A stretch of DNA of 64,000 bases. Origin: Bacillota bacterium (lineage in GTDB: Bacteria; Bacillota; Clostridia; Lachnospirales; Lachnospiraceae). This document shows, in pieces, positions 8,671 to 17,828 of this stretch. The notes below the pieces were generated by a model. It worked only from the letters and a program-made list of their open reading frames with translations. It ran no database searches and was not told the origin of the DNA. The stretch is from NCBI GenBank assembly GCA_023392535.1, contig JAEVYY010000029.1, positions 1 through 64,000 on the forward strand, read 5' to 3'. A program made the translations under genes and the position numbers. Positions within the stretch are counted from its first letter, which is position 1. Each line of letters begins with the position of its first letter.

Positions 8671-9438
8671 TCATCCTTCGGAAAACAAACGTGTATAATT
8701 TTTTTGTATTGCATCTTCCAATTGTTTCCTTGTTATATTTCTCTGTTCGCAAATGTAATCCGCGACATAACTTACAAATGCGGGTTCATTCTCCAGGTTC
8801 TGCACCGGAACCGGAGTAAGATTAGGAGCATCTGTCTCAATCATGATGCGGTCAAGAGAGACTTCTTTCACAGCCAGCTGTGTTGCTATATCCTCTGGTT
8901 CAAATGTAATATTCCCGGAAAAAGAAAAATACATATTCAACGCTTCAAAATCCCTCAGATAAGAGTAACCAGCACTATAACAGTGCATAATTCCTCCAGT
9001 CTTTGCATGTTTTTTCATCAACGCTAACGTATCGTCGGCCGCAAGTCTGTTATGTACCAAGATCGGCTTATTTACCTTGTCTGCCAATTCCATCTGTCGT
9101 ATAAAAGCTTCCTGCTGTATCTCATGGGAAACATCATCTGAATAATAATCCAGACCTATCTCACCAACGGCAACGATTTTTTTATGTGTAACAATTTCTT
9201 CCAATTCACGGAAATCACTTTCCCTGAATTTCCTAATATCATTGGGGTAAAATCCCACTGCGATATCATATAATTTATTTTTATCTTTGTATGCTATTGC
9301 TCTTTTTGCTTCCTCTATTGTTAAACAGACCGCAAGTATTTTCTGAATTCCTGCTTTCTGTGCAGATTCCGTTATTTCTTCTACTCTTTGGAATAAAAAA
9401 TCTCCAAATATATGTGCATGACTATCCACAAGACTCAT
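8671..9438 (-). CDS. TatD family metal-dependent hydrolase
   Basis: A TIM-barrel metallohydrolase of the TatD DNase family, 255 residues. Visible sites are DSHAHIFGD at the start, GEIGLDYY, ILVHNR, the histidine in GGIMHCYSAG and METDAPNLTPV. Known members have 3'-5' nuclease or related activity; the cellular substrate here is unknown. ATG at 9438 has GTGGGG about 8 nt upstream and begins MSLVDSHAH, the normal distance to the first motif. It lies between the lipoprotein gene and the deaminases and is probably reached by read-through of the hairpin at 9461-9488. Confidence 0.88.
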   Translation of the reverse strand: MSLVDSHAHIFGDFLFQRVEEITESAQKAGIQKILAVCLTIEEAKRAIAYKDKNKLYDIAVGFYPNDIRKFRESDFRELEEIVTHKKIVAVGEIGLDYYSDDVSHEIQQEAFIRQMELADKVNKPILVHNRLAADDTLALMKKHAKTGGIMHCYSAGYSYLRDFEALNMYFSFSGNITFEPEDIATQLAVKEVSLDRIMIETDAPNLTPVPVQNLENEPAFVSYVADYICEQRNITRKQLEDAIQKNYTRLFSEG

Positions 9439-9460
9439 TCTTATACCCCACAATAATAAT

Positions 9461-9488
9461 ACAGCATTACTGCAAGCAGTAATGCTGT
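9461..9488 (-). terminator. Perfect 12-bp hairpin between lipoprotein gene and tatD
   Basis: ACAGCATTACTG and CAGTAATGCTGT pair perfectly around a 4-nt loop. On the minus strand only a broken T-run (TATTATTATTG) follows. It starts 12 nt after the stop of the BMP lipoprotein gene and ends just before tatD, so a partial terminator or mRNA-stabilising 3' structure that raises lipoprotein dosage is likely. Confidence 0.7.
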
Positions 9489-9500
9489 TAGATACTAAAG

Positions 9501-10655
9501 TTACTTACCTACACTTTTGATCAATGCAGAAATATCATCCGCTGACATTTCATCGGCAGAATTACAAGTAATGCTTCCATCAGCCAGACCTGCCTGCATC
9601 TCTTTCAGAGAGGCTATATTATCTTCTCCAATTGCGTCTTTTAACTGGTCATTATAAACAATACCAACTCCATCGATTTCCAGGCCATAGGTAATTATGG
9701 AGCCGAAAGGAACACTGGTCTTATCATTCATATAGTCCGTAATAATATTAGAAAAAGCATTTCCAAGATTTTTAAGAGCAGAAGTCATGACTGTTTTCTC
9801 ATAGCCTGATCCTGCTAGCGTTACAGACTGATCCGCATCAACTCCCACTGCCATAACACCATCGGCTTCTGAGCAAGCTTCTATTACTCCATTACCTGCC
9901 CCGCCGGCACACTGGAATACTACATCTGCACCCTCAGCTATCTGGGCTTCTGTAATGGATTTTGCATTTGCGGTATCCGTATAAGATCCATTATACGCTG
10001 TTAAGACCTTAATATCTGGTTTCACGCTCTGTGCACCCTCTATATAACCAACCAAAAATTCATTTATAGTTTCAGAATCTTTACCACCAACAAATCCAAT
10101 GCTTCCTGTTTTGGTATAATATGCTGCTGCCGCACCTGCAAGATATCCAGACTGATTCGATTTAAATAATACACTTAATACATTTGGAAGATCATTTGCT
10201 TCAAAATCAAGTTCCTGATCAAAAAGAATCCATTTGATATCCGGGTATTCCTGTGGCAGATTTGTAAAAGTCTCATAATTTTGGTAACCGGTACTAACAA
10301 TAATATCATATCCTGCATCTGCTGCTTCATAGAAAGCATCGATCCAAGTAGTATCATCGGTACCCATTTCAATCGCATTGATCTCTAATGTATCCGGATT
10401 TGCTTCTGCTAATTCCATGGCACCCTCATAGACTGATTGTTGAAAAGAATTGTCAGAGAAAGTGCTTAAGCATAATTTTACTTTTAACTTTTCTCCGTTT
10501 GTTGTACTGCTTTCACCTGTTTCTTCTGTTGTTACTTCCGCAACACCCGTGTCCCCTGTGCTTGCTGTCTGTTCCGTTTTGCTTCCGCAAGCTGTCAAAG
10601 ATAGGACCATAGAAACAGCCAACACAACAGAAAGCATTTTCTTAAGTGATTTCAT
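9501..10655 (-). CDS. BMP-family substrate-binding lipoprotein
   Basis: The solute-binding component of a nucleoside-type ABC importer. The N-terminus MKSLKK plus a hydrophobic run and lipobox LTAC places the lipidated cysteine at residue 23, followed by a Ser/Thr/Glu linker. The body has the BMP/Med fold signatures: STGYQNYETF, GFVGGKDSETINEFLVGY and DVVFQCAGGAGNGV. It is 384 residues, a normal size. The following hairpin may raise its expression over tatD. Known relatives bind purine or pyrimidine nucleosides, which fits the deaminases downstream. ATG has GGAGGAG upstream. Confidence 0.92.
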   Translation of the reverse strand: MKSLKKMLSVVLAVSMVLSLTACGSKTEQTASTGDTGVAEVTTEETGESSTTNGEKLKVKLCLSTFSDNSFQQSVYEGAMELAEANPDTLEINAIEMGTDDTTWIDAFYEAADAGYDIIVSTGYQNYETFTNLPQEYPDIKWILFDQELDFEANDLPNVLSVLFKSNQSGYLAGAAAAYYTKTGSIGFVGGKDSETINEFLVGYIEGAQSVKPDIKVLTAYNGSYTDTANAKSITEAQIAEGADVVFQCAGGAGNGVIEACSEADGVMAVGVDADQSVTLAGSGYEKTVMTSALKNLGNAFSNIITDYMNDKTSVPFGSIITYGLEIDGVGIVYNDQLKDAIGEDNIASLKEMQAGLADGSITCNSADEMSADDISALIKSVGK

Positions 10656-10751
10656 AATGTTCTCCTCCTAATATTGTTTTTTTATAATAAAATAGAAATG
10701 AAACCTCTACACGTTTTTGTAAATGGTATCTATTTCCATTCTACCCCGATA

Positions 10752-11666
10752 CTAAAAACCCTCTGTTTCCTTATTTTTATGCTTGTAGTAAGCACTAAAT
10801 AATGCATAAAATATAATAATAAGAGCATACGGTACTAAATTTACAAGATAACTATCTATATTTTCTAATTGCAAGTATATGGCAATGGAACTTCCGAATC
10901 CATATAGAAGAGAACTTAACATTCCAAGTAACGCATTTCCAGATGCAATCGCATTGGTCGCCAATGCAATATAGCCACGTCCCGACACCATTCCCGATGT
11001 AAACTGATGTATATATCCCATGGATAAATAGCATCCTCCCAGACTTGTCAGGGAGCCGCTGATGAACAGGGCCTGATAGCGCACTTTGTTCACTTTGATC
11101 CCCACTGACTCTGCTGCTTCTGGCGCTTCTCCTACAGAGCGTACTTTGAATCCAAATTTTGTCTTTTTTAAAAGGATATAAATAACAATCGCTACCATAA
11201 ATGACACATATGTCAGTACATTATGTCCCGAAAAAACACCGGAAAGAATCGGAATGCTTTTTATGATTGGGATATCTATATTGGGGAAATAAAGAGATGC
11301 CAGAGAATTACTGGTTGTTTTATCCCCGGTAACTGCAAATAGTAACATGGTGGAGCCTCCGCTGGCTGCAAGATTCAATGCAACACCTGTAATTACCGCA
11401 TTCGCCTTCATATGTATAATGCAGTAAGAAAGAAACATGGTAAATGCAACCCCCATCATCCATCCTCCAAGAAGTCCGAGGAACAAATTTCCTGTGAATC
11501 CGCTGAGCAACACACCTGCTAATGCTGAAACAGTCATGCAGCCTTCCATTCCAAGATTTAATATACCTGCACGACTAGCAATCACCGCACCCAATGTCGC
11601 AAATAGAACAGGAGTCGTTGCTTTAAAAACTGTATACCAAAAACCTATTTTTAAAAACATATCCAT
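10752..11666 (-). CDS. ABC transporter permease (nucleoside-type, second subunit)
   Basis: An inner-membrane permease of the BPD_transp_2 (branched-chain amino acid/ribose-like) family, 304 residues, with about eight to ten helices. Recognisable stretches include ASRAGILNLGMEG and the coupling region GEAPEAAESVGI. It corresponds to the smaller NupQ/YufQ-type subunit. It begins one base after the stop of the partner permease, which indicates translational coupling, and precedes the binding lipoprotein. Substrate specificity is inferred from the BMP partner. Confidence 0.9.
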   Translation of the reverse strand: MDMFLKIGFWYTVFKATTPVLFATLGAVIASRAGILNLGMEGCMTVSALAGVLLSGFTGNLFLGLLGGWMMGVAFTMFLSYCIIHMKANAVITGVALNLAASGGSTMLLFAVTGDKTTSNSLASLYFPNIDIPIIKSIPILSGVFSGHNVLTYVSFMVAIVIYILLKKTKFGFKVRSVGEAPEAAESVGIKVNKVRYQALFISGSLTSLGGCYLSMGYIHQFTSGMVSGRGYIALATNAIASGNALLGMLSSLLYGFGSSIAIYLQLENIDSYLVNLVPYALIIIFYALFSAYYKHKNKETEGF

Positions 11667-11667
11667 G

Positions 11668-12777
11668 TTATTTACCTCCTTTTGCTAATTCATCCGTCTC
11701 CAAAATTTGGTTTGCAAGTGCTTCACTTTCCTCTTTTCGTTTTTTCAGACTATATAGAAAACGCTCAGAAGCAATTAACAGGATAATAATTGCCTGGATA
11801 ACAGATAATATATCTTCATCTACAAAACCAGCTCTAGACATCAGTCTCGCTCCAATTCGAATATAGGAAATGAAGAACGCTGCCAGCGGTATCATGACTG
11901 GATTTTGACCAGCAAGAAGATTAATCAAAATTCCATCCCATACATAACTTAAGGGCTCTGTCCATGAAAATTTATTATATCTTCCTATCATCTCAATTGA
12001 ACCACCTATTCCTGCAAAGGAACCACCAATGATTTGAGAAGATATAATAATGGAGCTTACATTAATTCCTGCATATTTTGCAAATTTTTTATTGGATCCC
12101 GTTATCTTCAATGCCTGCCCATATTTTGTTTTATTTATTAGAACGGATGCAATCATAACGACAGCGATCATAAACAAAAGACCCCAATGCGTACTTGTGC
12201 CTCTGAACATGGTACCAAGAGTTGCCGACTTTGCAAAATTTACAGAGTAGGAACCATTCGAACTATCCAAATAGAAATTACGGATAATCCAATATCCTCC
12301 ATTGAAAAAGATATATCCCATCATTAAAGAGACTACCAACTCACTGGCACCAGTATACTTCCTGACAAAAACAGGAAGATATCCAATCAGTCCTCCGACA
12401 ATCCCGCCTGCCAGAATAATGAAAGCCTGATGAATGATATTCGGCATTTGAAACTGGATTGCTATGACTGCCGCCGTAACTCCTGAAAAATAAAATGCAC
12501 TATCCGCCGCTAAAGAAAACAAGCCTGATTTATGCATGATATTGATTGCAAGACCTGCAAATACAAGTGGTATCATTGCCTCTATCATATTGAAAAATGT
12601 TCGCTTTCCAGAAAGCAATGGTCCTATATAAAATTTGTATAGTGCCTCGCCCGTATGTCCTCCAGCACTTAACACAATAATGATCGCTGCAATGCCAAAC
12701 GCAAGACCGATCGCGGCTGCAATTCTGATCACTTGATACCAGTATTTATTCCAAAAGCTGCTAATTGCGTAATTCAT
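11668..12777 (-). CDS. ABC transporter permease (nucleoside-type, first subunit)
   Basis: A partner permease of the NupP/YufP type, about 369 residues with nine or so membrane helices. It carries the GLFSLAADSAFYFSG stretch corresponding to NIG-type segments in relatives, and the coupling region KITGSNKKFAKYAGI. The C-terminal tail is charged (KKRKEESEA). ATG 12777 is chosen because GGGGG lies 6 nt upstream, partly inside the end of the ATPase gene, and only one base separates it from that gene's stop. The frame can be opened to 12807 but that would overlap the ATPase without a ribosome site. Confidence 0.9.
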   Translation of the reverse strand: MNYAISSFWNKYWYQVIRIAAAIGLAFGIAAIIIVLSAGGHTGEALYKFYIGPLLSGKRTFFNMIEAMIPLVFAGLAINIMHKSGLFSLAADSAFYFSGVTAAVIAIQFQMPNIIHQAFIILAGGIVGGLIGYLPVFVRKYTGASELVVSLMMGYIFFNGGYWIIRNFYLDSSNGSYSVNFAKSATLGTMFRGTSTHWGLLFMIAVVMIASVLINKTKYGQALKITGSNKKFAKYAGINVSSIIISSQIIGGSFAGIGGSIEMIGRYNKFSWTEPLSYVWDGILINLLAGQNPVMIPLAAFFISYIRIGARLMSRAGFVDEDILSVIQAIIILLIASERFLYSLKKRKEESEALANQILETDELAKGGK

Positions 12778-12778
12778 T

Positions 12779-14329
12779 TTATACCCCCAGTAATTTTTCT
12801 TTTGCATCTTTCTTTAACCCAAGCATATAATATCCGATTTCTTCTTCTGTCGTTTCTTTTACATCCTCTATGTAACCTGCAATACTTCCTTCACAGAATA
12901 CGACGATACGATCGCTCAATGCACGTAATTTTGATAAATCAGAACTTACCAGTATCATTGATTTTCCTTGAGAACGCATATGAAGAATTTTTTGATAGAT
13001 AAACTCTTCCGCACCGACGTCTACCCCTCTTGTCGGATGGTTTAGAATAATAACTTCTGCATTTTCTGTAAATTCCCGCGCAATAATTGCCTTTTGAATA
13101 TTTCCTCCCGAAAGACTCTTCATGATTACTTTTTTATCCCTGGCCTTCACTTTATAATCACTTATGCACTTGTTACAATATTCATCGATGGCTTTTTTAT
13201 TAAGAATTGAGAGTTTATTCGTAAATTTACTAAGGCAAGTTGCGATCAGATTATCTTCTATACTCATATTCAACGCACAACCATCCACGCTCCGATCCTC
13301 TGATATATGGCTGATTCCCAATTCTCTGATCTGCTGTATCCTGCATTTTGTTAAATCCTTGTTCTTAAACAGGACAGTGCCTTGATCCGGCTTCATATTA
13401 CCGGTAATAACGTCCATTGCTTCTTTTTGCCCATTCCCTTCGATTCCAGCAATGCCAAGAATTTCTCCCGCTCTTAAGGAAAAGCTTACATCATTTAAAA
13501 CTTTTGCTCCGAACTTGTCGGTATATGCAATATTTTGAATCAATAAAATGTTGTCACCAAAAGCTACTTCTTCTTTATCATATTCCAATGAGATATCATG
13601 GCCGACCATAAGGTTTGATATCTGCTCCACCGTTACATCGGATACCTGATAGGTTCCGACAGAACGTCCTCCCTTTAAGACAGTCAAACGATCACATATT
13701 TGCTTTACCTCATTTAACTTATGAGAAATAAATAAAATTGTATAACCCGCTTTTTTCAGGTTTAAAAGCTGATCGAATAATTCCTCTGTCTCTTGCGGTG
13801 CTAAAACAGCTGTTGGCTCATCTAAAATAATGATTTTCGCTCCCCGATACATGGTCTTTAAGATTTCCAGCTTTTGCTTCATTCCTACAGAAATATCCCT
13901 AACCAATTTCTCTGCTTCTACGTGAAGATTATATTTTTCAGCTATATTTTTTGTTTCATCTATGCATTTTTTTTGGTCAACGAAAATGGTCTTCCGAGGC
14001 TCAATTCCGAGTGTCAGGTTTTCTGCAACGGTAAGGGAAGGTACAAGCATCATATGCTGCGGTACCATTCCGATCCCTGCATCAATTGCTTCTTTGCTGG
14101 AGTGAAATACTACTTCCCGTCCATATAAACAAATTTTTCCTTCTGTTATTTCTTCCATTCCGAATAACATTTTCATCAAAGTCGATTTCCCTGCACCATT
14201 TTCGCCCACTAACGCATGTATTTCACCTTCGTTAGCACTAAAATTAATTTTATAGTTAGCCAGAGTTCCTCCCGGATAAATCTTCGTTAGATTTTCCACT
14301 TTTAAGATTTCTTTTCCCATATTCACCAT
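12779..14329 (-). CDS. ABC transporter ATP-binding protein, duplicated NBDs
   Basis: The cytoplasmic ATPase of the importer, with two nucleotide-binding domains in one 516-residue chain (RbsA/NupO layout). The first has Walker A GENGAGKST near residue 42 and IILDEPTAVL. The second has the degenerate loop GIEGNGQKEA near 293, signature LSGGNIQKA and VIILNHPTRG, where the usual acidic residue after the Walker B aspartate position reads NHP. An inactive second site is common in this subfamily. Start is either ATG 14329 or ATG 14320; ribosome site spacing does not settle it. The next permease follows after one base. Confidence 0.92.
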   Translation of the reverse strand: MVNMGKEILKVENLTKIYPGGTLANYKINFSANEGEIHALVGENGAGKSTLMKMLFGMEEITEGKICLYGREVVFHSSKEAIDAGIGMVPQHMMLVPSLTVAENLTLGIEPRKTIFVDQKKCIDETKNIAEKYNLHVEAEKLVRDISVGMKQKLEILKTMYRGAKIIILDEPTAVLAPQETEELFDQLLNLKKAGYTILFISHKLNEVKQICDRLTVLKGGRSVGTYQVSDVTVEQISNLMVGHDISLEYDKEEVAFGDNILLIQNIAYTDKFGAKVLNDVSFSLRAGEILGIAGIEGNGQKEAMDVITGNMKPDQGTVLFKNKDLTKCRIQQIRELGISHISEDRSVDGCALNMSIEDNLIATCLSKFTNKLSILNKKAIDEYCNKCISDYKVKARDKKVIMKSLSGGNIQKAIIAREFTENAEVIILNHPTRGVDVGAEEFIYQKILHMRSQGKSMILVSSDLSKLRALSDRIVVFCEGSIAGYIEDVKETTEEEIGYYMLGLKKDAKEKLLGV

Positions 14330-14382
14330 ATACCTCTTTCTACTACCGTTTACCTTAAGTACACAGACTTATAAGTCTTCTA

Positions 14383-15642
14383 TCAATTTTCATGTAACCA
14401 GTTTGTTAAATAAAATTGTTTTCTTTCCTTATAAGATGATGCCTTTTCCTGATTTTCCGGATGCACCAATAAATCATAGATTGTACCTGCCATGACTTTT
14501 ATGACATCACCATAAACAAAATCTTCTTCTATTATCTCAAATGCGCTACTGTGGATTCTTCCTTTCATTCCTGAAAAACCGAATTGAATACTCGGCAATA
14601 AATATCCTACGTCACCGATGTCACCCGCAGCTCCGGAAACGATATCTTTTATGATCTCTTTCTCATTTACATACAACCTCATGTTATTATAAACCGTTTT
14701 ATTAATTTTCTCGGATTGTTTTAGCGGCATATAACCAATTGTATTTTCAATATCACAGGTCAACCCTAATGCTTCTGCACAGGCAGTTACACAGCTATCA
14801 AACCTTTTTTCCAGCAAAAATAAAGTATCTGCATCATTAGCTCTAAGATCAGACTCCAGAACCGCTTCCTCCGGAATCGCATTGGACGAAATTCCTCCTC
14901 TCGTAAGAACCGGATACAATCGAATACCTTGTTCCACTGAAAACTGGTCTTTTAAAAAAGAAAGAGCATTTATCGCCAACGTTGCACCATGTAATGCATT
15001 CTTACCAAGGTGGGGCGCTGCTCCGGAATGTGCTGCCTTTCCCTGAAAAACCACTTTCTTTCTGGTGAATCCGGCCAAGGTAGAATTGATATCGAATTTT
15101 TTTCCTTCTTCTCCATTTATATGCGCGGACAAGATACAATCTATCGTATCAAACAGACCAGCTGCTATCATATCCTGTTTCCCGGAAGGGTAACGGACCT
15201 CTCCTGATTCTACCAACTTCTTTCTTTCCTCCAGACAGATAAATTCTTCTGCTGGTGTAAAAAGAAAGGTAATTCTGCCTTCTTCTTCACCAAAAAATCC
15301 ACTCTCATTAAAAATAAGTGCCAAAGCCATTAGCATAGTCACCTGAATACTGTGTCCGCAGGAATGGATCTTTAAAAGGCCTTCCGCTCCCTGTACTACT
15401 ATCGCATCCATATCCGCAAGCACACCAATATGATATCCTGCTTTTCCCAGTGTCACTTTGATTCCGCTCCTGCTGATGTTTTTTTCATATCTGATTTTAT
15501 GGGAATCAAAAAAAGAAGTGATAATATGAACGGTGTTCTCTTCGTAAAACCCTAATTCCGGCGTCTCGAAAAGAATGCGCCCTTGCATTCTCAACTCCTC
15601 TTTATATTTGTCTATATAAGTTAATAATTTTTCCTTTGTCAT
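14383..15642 (-). CDS. M20 family amidohydrolase / peptidase
   Basis: A metal-dependent hydrolase of the M20D group (AbgB, hippurate hydrolase and N-acyl-amino-acid amidohydrolase relatives), 419 residues. It shows LADMDAI, HSCGHSIQ, FTPAEEF, SAHIN and AAHSGAAPHLGKNA. The HSCGHS signature, rather than HACGHD, and a final GRIHSSAFE set it slightly apart. It is first in the importer operon, which suggests it cleaves an amide bond in an imported conjugate such as a folate- or purine-linked amino acid. That link is inference. Confidence 0.85.
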   Translation of the reverse strand: MTKEKLLTYIDKYKEELRMQGRILFETPELGFYEENTVHIITSFFDSHKIRYEKNISRSGIKVTLGKAGYHIGVLADMDAIVVQGAEGLLKIHSCGHSIQVTMLMALALIFNESGFFGEEEGRITFLFTPAEEFICLEERKKLVESGEVRYPSGKQDMIAAGLFDTIDCILSAHINGEEGKKFDINSTLAGFTRKKVVFQGKAAHSGAAPHLGKNALHGATLAINALSFLKDQFSVEQGIRLYPVLTRGGISSNAIPEEAVLESDLRANDADTLFLLEKRFDSCVTACAEALGLTCDIENTIGYMPLKQSEKINKTVYNNMRLYVNEKEIIKDIVSGAAGDIGDVGYLLPSIQFGFSGMKGRIHSSAFEIIEEDFVYGDVIKVMAGTIYDLLVHPENQEKASSYKERKQFYLTNWLHEN

Positions 15643-15823
15643 AGAATTCTCCTTATCGTCATCCGAAAATTCTGTGTTTCATCAACCGGCTCAGTTGTTA
15701 ACCCCAAATTTCTACAAAAGGTGAGCAAACTCGACAAAATATAGTTTATCATAAATCAAGAAAATTACAATCAATATTTCATAGTAAATCTAAATACGCA
15801 CAATAAATTCTCCTGTTTTTAAA

Positions 15824-15872
15824 AAAATCCCAAAGCAAATAGAATCTACAAACTTCTCTATCTGCCTTGGGA
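15824..15872 (-). terminator. Terminator after the patB-rrf2 operon
   Basis: On the minus strand ATCCCAA-G-GCA-GATAGA pairs with TCTATT-TGC-T-TTGGGAT, giving a long stem followed by seven T residues. It begins about 20 nt after the Rrf2 stop and separates this operon from the M20/importer operon. Confidence 0.88.
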
Positions 15873-15891
15873 TCCGCCCCATGCTTATTGT

Positions 15892-16332
15892 TTAAATCAT
15901 ATAGTTCATTGTTTTCATTCGTTGTTGCTGGTTCTCCACCAAATCTGCAATAGTCACATTATCTACGACACCATTAATTGCCTTGTTTAAGTCTTTCCAC
16001 ACAGTAAGTGTCTCGCAAGTATCACATCTTTCACATTCGTTTGTCTCATCTTCCAAACAAGCAACTGGGCATAGACTGCCCTCAGTCAGGCGCAAGATCA
16101 TTCCAACGGTATACTGACTCGGATCTTTTGCGATCTTATACCCTCCCTGCGCACCTCGTACGCTCTTTACATATCCAGCTTTGTTCAGTATTGCAATGAT
16201 TTGTTCTAAATATTTTTCGGAAATCTCCTGTCTTTTTGCAATCTGCTTGACTTTAATGTATTCTCCCGTATTATTGGCGGCCAGATCCAGCATGACTCTC
16301 ACTGCATATCTACCCCTTGTCGAAATTTTCAT
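15892..16332 (-). CDS. Rrf2 family transcriptional regulator
   Basis: A winged-helix repressor of the Rrf2 family (IscR, CymR, NsrR), 146 residues starting MKISTRGRYAVRVML. The helix-turn-helix covers about residues 25-60, with the wing GGYKIAKDP. Five cysteines fall in CPVACLEDETNECERCDTC (about residues 88-107), which could hold an Fe-S cluster as in IscR or act as thiols. It is 12 nt downstream of patB and within a sulfur-metabolism region, so regulation of cysteine or methionine genes (CymR-like) is the best guess. CCTACT-type sites at the patB and cysK promoters are its candidate operators. Confidence 0.92.
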   Translation of the reverse strand: MKISTRGRYAVRVMLDLAANNTGEYIKVKQIAKRQEISEKYLEQIIAILNKAGYVKSVRGAQGGYKIAKDPSQYTVGMILRLTEGSLCPVACLEDETNECERCDTCETLTVWKDLNKAINGVVDNVTIADLVENQQQRMKTMNYMI

Positions 16333-16344
16333 ACTGCTTCCCTC

Positions 16345-17526
16345 CTATTTTTGATTCTCATTAACTGCAACTTCCAATTGTTCTAATGCTCTTTTTAAAA
16401 TACTTCTCGGACATGTTATATTAACCCGTTGAAACTGTCCGCTTTTGCTTCCAAACATGGTACCCGGATCCACCCATAACTTTGCTTTATGCAAAATAAG
16501 TTCATCCAGTTCTATATCATTTAGTAAAAGTCCACTGCAATCCAACCATATTAAATAGGTACCATCCGGCTCCACTAATCTGATCTTAGGGATACGTGTT
16601 TTTATAAATTCCCTTACAAACTCAAGGTTATCCTTCAAATAATCTTTTAACTCGAAAAGCCATTTCTCTCCTTTTTCATAGGCAGCTTTCGAAGCGACCA
16701 ATCCCAGACTGTTAATCTCATAATAGCCAGTCTGACAAAATGCAGCGTCAAATAGACGACGTCTCATGAACTCATTCTTAATAAATATATTGGAGGTCTG
16801 AAGACCCGCAAGATTAAATGTTTTACTTGGAGCAGTACATACGATGCATTGGTCAGCCACAGCATCCGAAAGACTTGCCAATATGGTATGAGGATGTCCC
16901 TCATAGGTGAAATCACAATGAATCTCATCCGATACCATAATTACATGATATTTTAAACAGATTTCAGAAAATTTCGTAAGCTCCCTCTTTGTCCAGACTC
17001 TGCCAACTGGATTATGTGGGCTGCATAAGATAAACATTTTTACATGATGTTCCTTAATCTTTGCCTCCATATCTTCAAAATCCATTACATATCGGCCGTC
17101 TGTGTACACCAATTCATTTTCTATCACAACTCTGTCATTTAATCGAATGGATTTCGCAAATGGATAATACACTGGTGTCTGGATCATAATAGCATCCCGC
17201 TTTTCTGTCAGCCCCCGAATTGCTGCATTAATAGCAAAAACAACACCTGGAGTCTTCAATAACCAATCTTCTTTTGGCGTCCAATTAAAAAACTTAGTAA
17301 ACCACCCGGCGATTGCCTGATAATACTCGCTCTTTACCTCTGAATATCCAAAGATTCCATGTGCAACAGCCTGCTGCAATGCATCCAATACTTCTTCCGG
17401 AGCTCTGAAATCCATATCTGCGACCCAAAGCGGTAATGCATCCATGGGTTTACCTCGTTCTATTGCAAAGTCATATTTTTCGCTATTCGTATTTCTTCTA
17501 TCAATAATTTCATCAAATCTACTCAC
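16345..17526 (-). CDS. patB: PatB/MalY-type aminotransferase, probable cystathionine beta-lyase
   Basis: A PLP enzyme of fold type I, 393 residues. It begins MSRFDEIIDRRNTNSEKYD and has LPLWVADMDF, SPHNPVGRVW, SDEIHCDFTY and the PLP lysine in APSKTFNLAGLQTSN, all typical of the PatB/MalY subgroup. Members cleave cystathionine or cysteine to a thiol, pyruvate and ammonia. It heads the patB-rrf2 unit behind a near-consensus promoter with an operator-like motif in its spacer. The neighbouring methionine importer and cysK support a sulfur role. Confidence 0.87.
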   Translation of the reverse strand: MSRFDEIIDRRNTNSEKYDFAIERGKPMDALPLWVADMDFRAPEEVLDALQQAVAHGIFGYSEVKSEYYQAIAGWFTKFFNWTPKEDWLLKTPGVVFAINAAIRGLTEKRDAIMIQTPVYYPFAKSIRLNDRVVIENELVYTDGRYVMDFEDMEAKIKEHHVKMFILCSPHNPVGRVWTKRELTKFSEICLKYHVIMVSDEIHCDFTYEGHPHTILASLSDAVADQCIVCTAPSKTFNLAGLQTSNIFIKNEFMRRRLFDAAFCQTGYYEINSLGLVASKAAYEKGEKWLFELKDYLKDNLEFVREFIKTRIPKIRLVEPDGTYLIWLDCSGLLLNDIELDELILHKAKLWVDPGTMFGSKSGQFQRVNITCPRSILKRALEQLEVAVNENQK

Positions 17527-17650
17527 TAACTTTCTCCTCCTGATGCAATTTTAGTACTTTAGATTTTATCTGTCTTGGTAATTCTTCGCAGCCTCTGGCG
17601 GCACAAACAATCTGTAAGAAGAAGAAATATTTTCTCACATTCTATACTTA

Positions 17651-17680
17651 ATCATACTACTTTAGTAGGGATTATGTCAA
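17651..17680 (-). promoter_or_regulatory. patB-rrf2 promoter with candidate Rrf2 operator
   Basis: On the minus strand a consensus -35 TTGACA is followed by an 18-nt spacer and -10 TATGAT. The spacer contains CCTACTAAAGTAGT, an inverted repeat of CCTACT/AGTAGT. A site between -35 and -10 would let a bound regulator block RNA polymerase. The same half-sites occur at the cysK promoter. Confidence 0.75.
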
Positions 17681-17828
17681 GTGAACGCATCTCTTTCGGA
17701 AAAAAGAGTTTTCAGCAGCACGGTTTTTCTCATAAAGTAAATTAATGGGCTAAAATCAAGCATTATTTGCTCCGATCTCAGCCCATATCTATAGGAATTC
17801 TATTCTATTTTAAGCATGTTGGTTTTAG

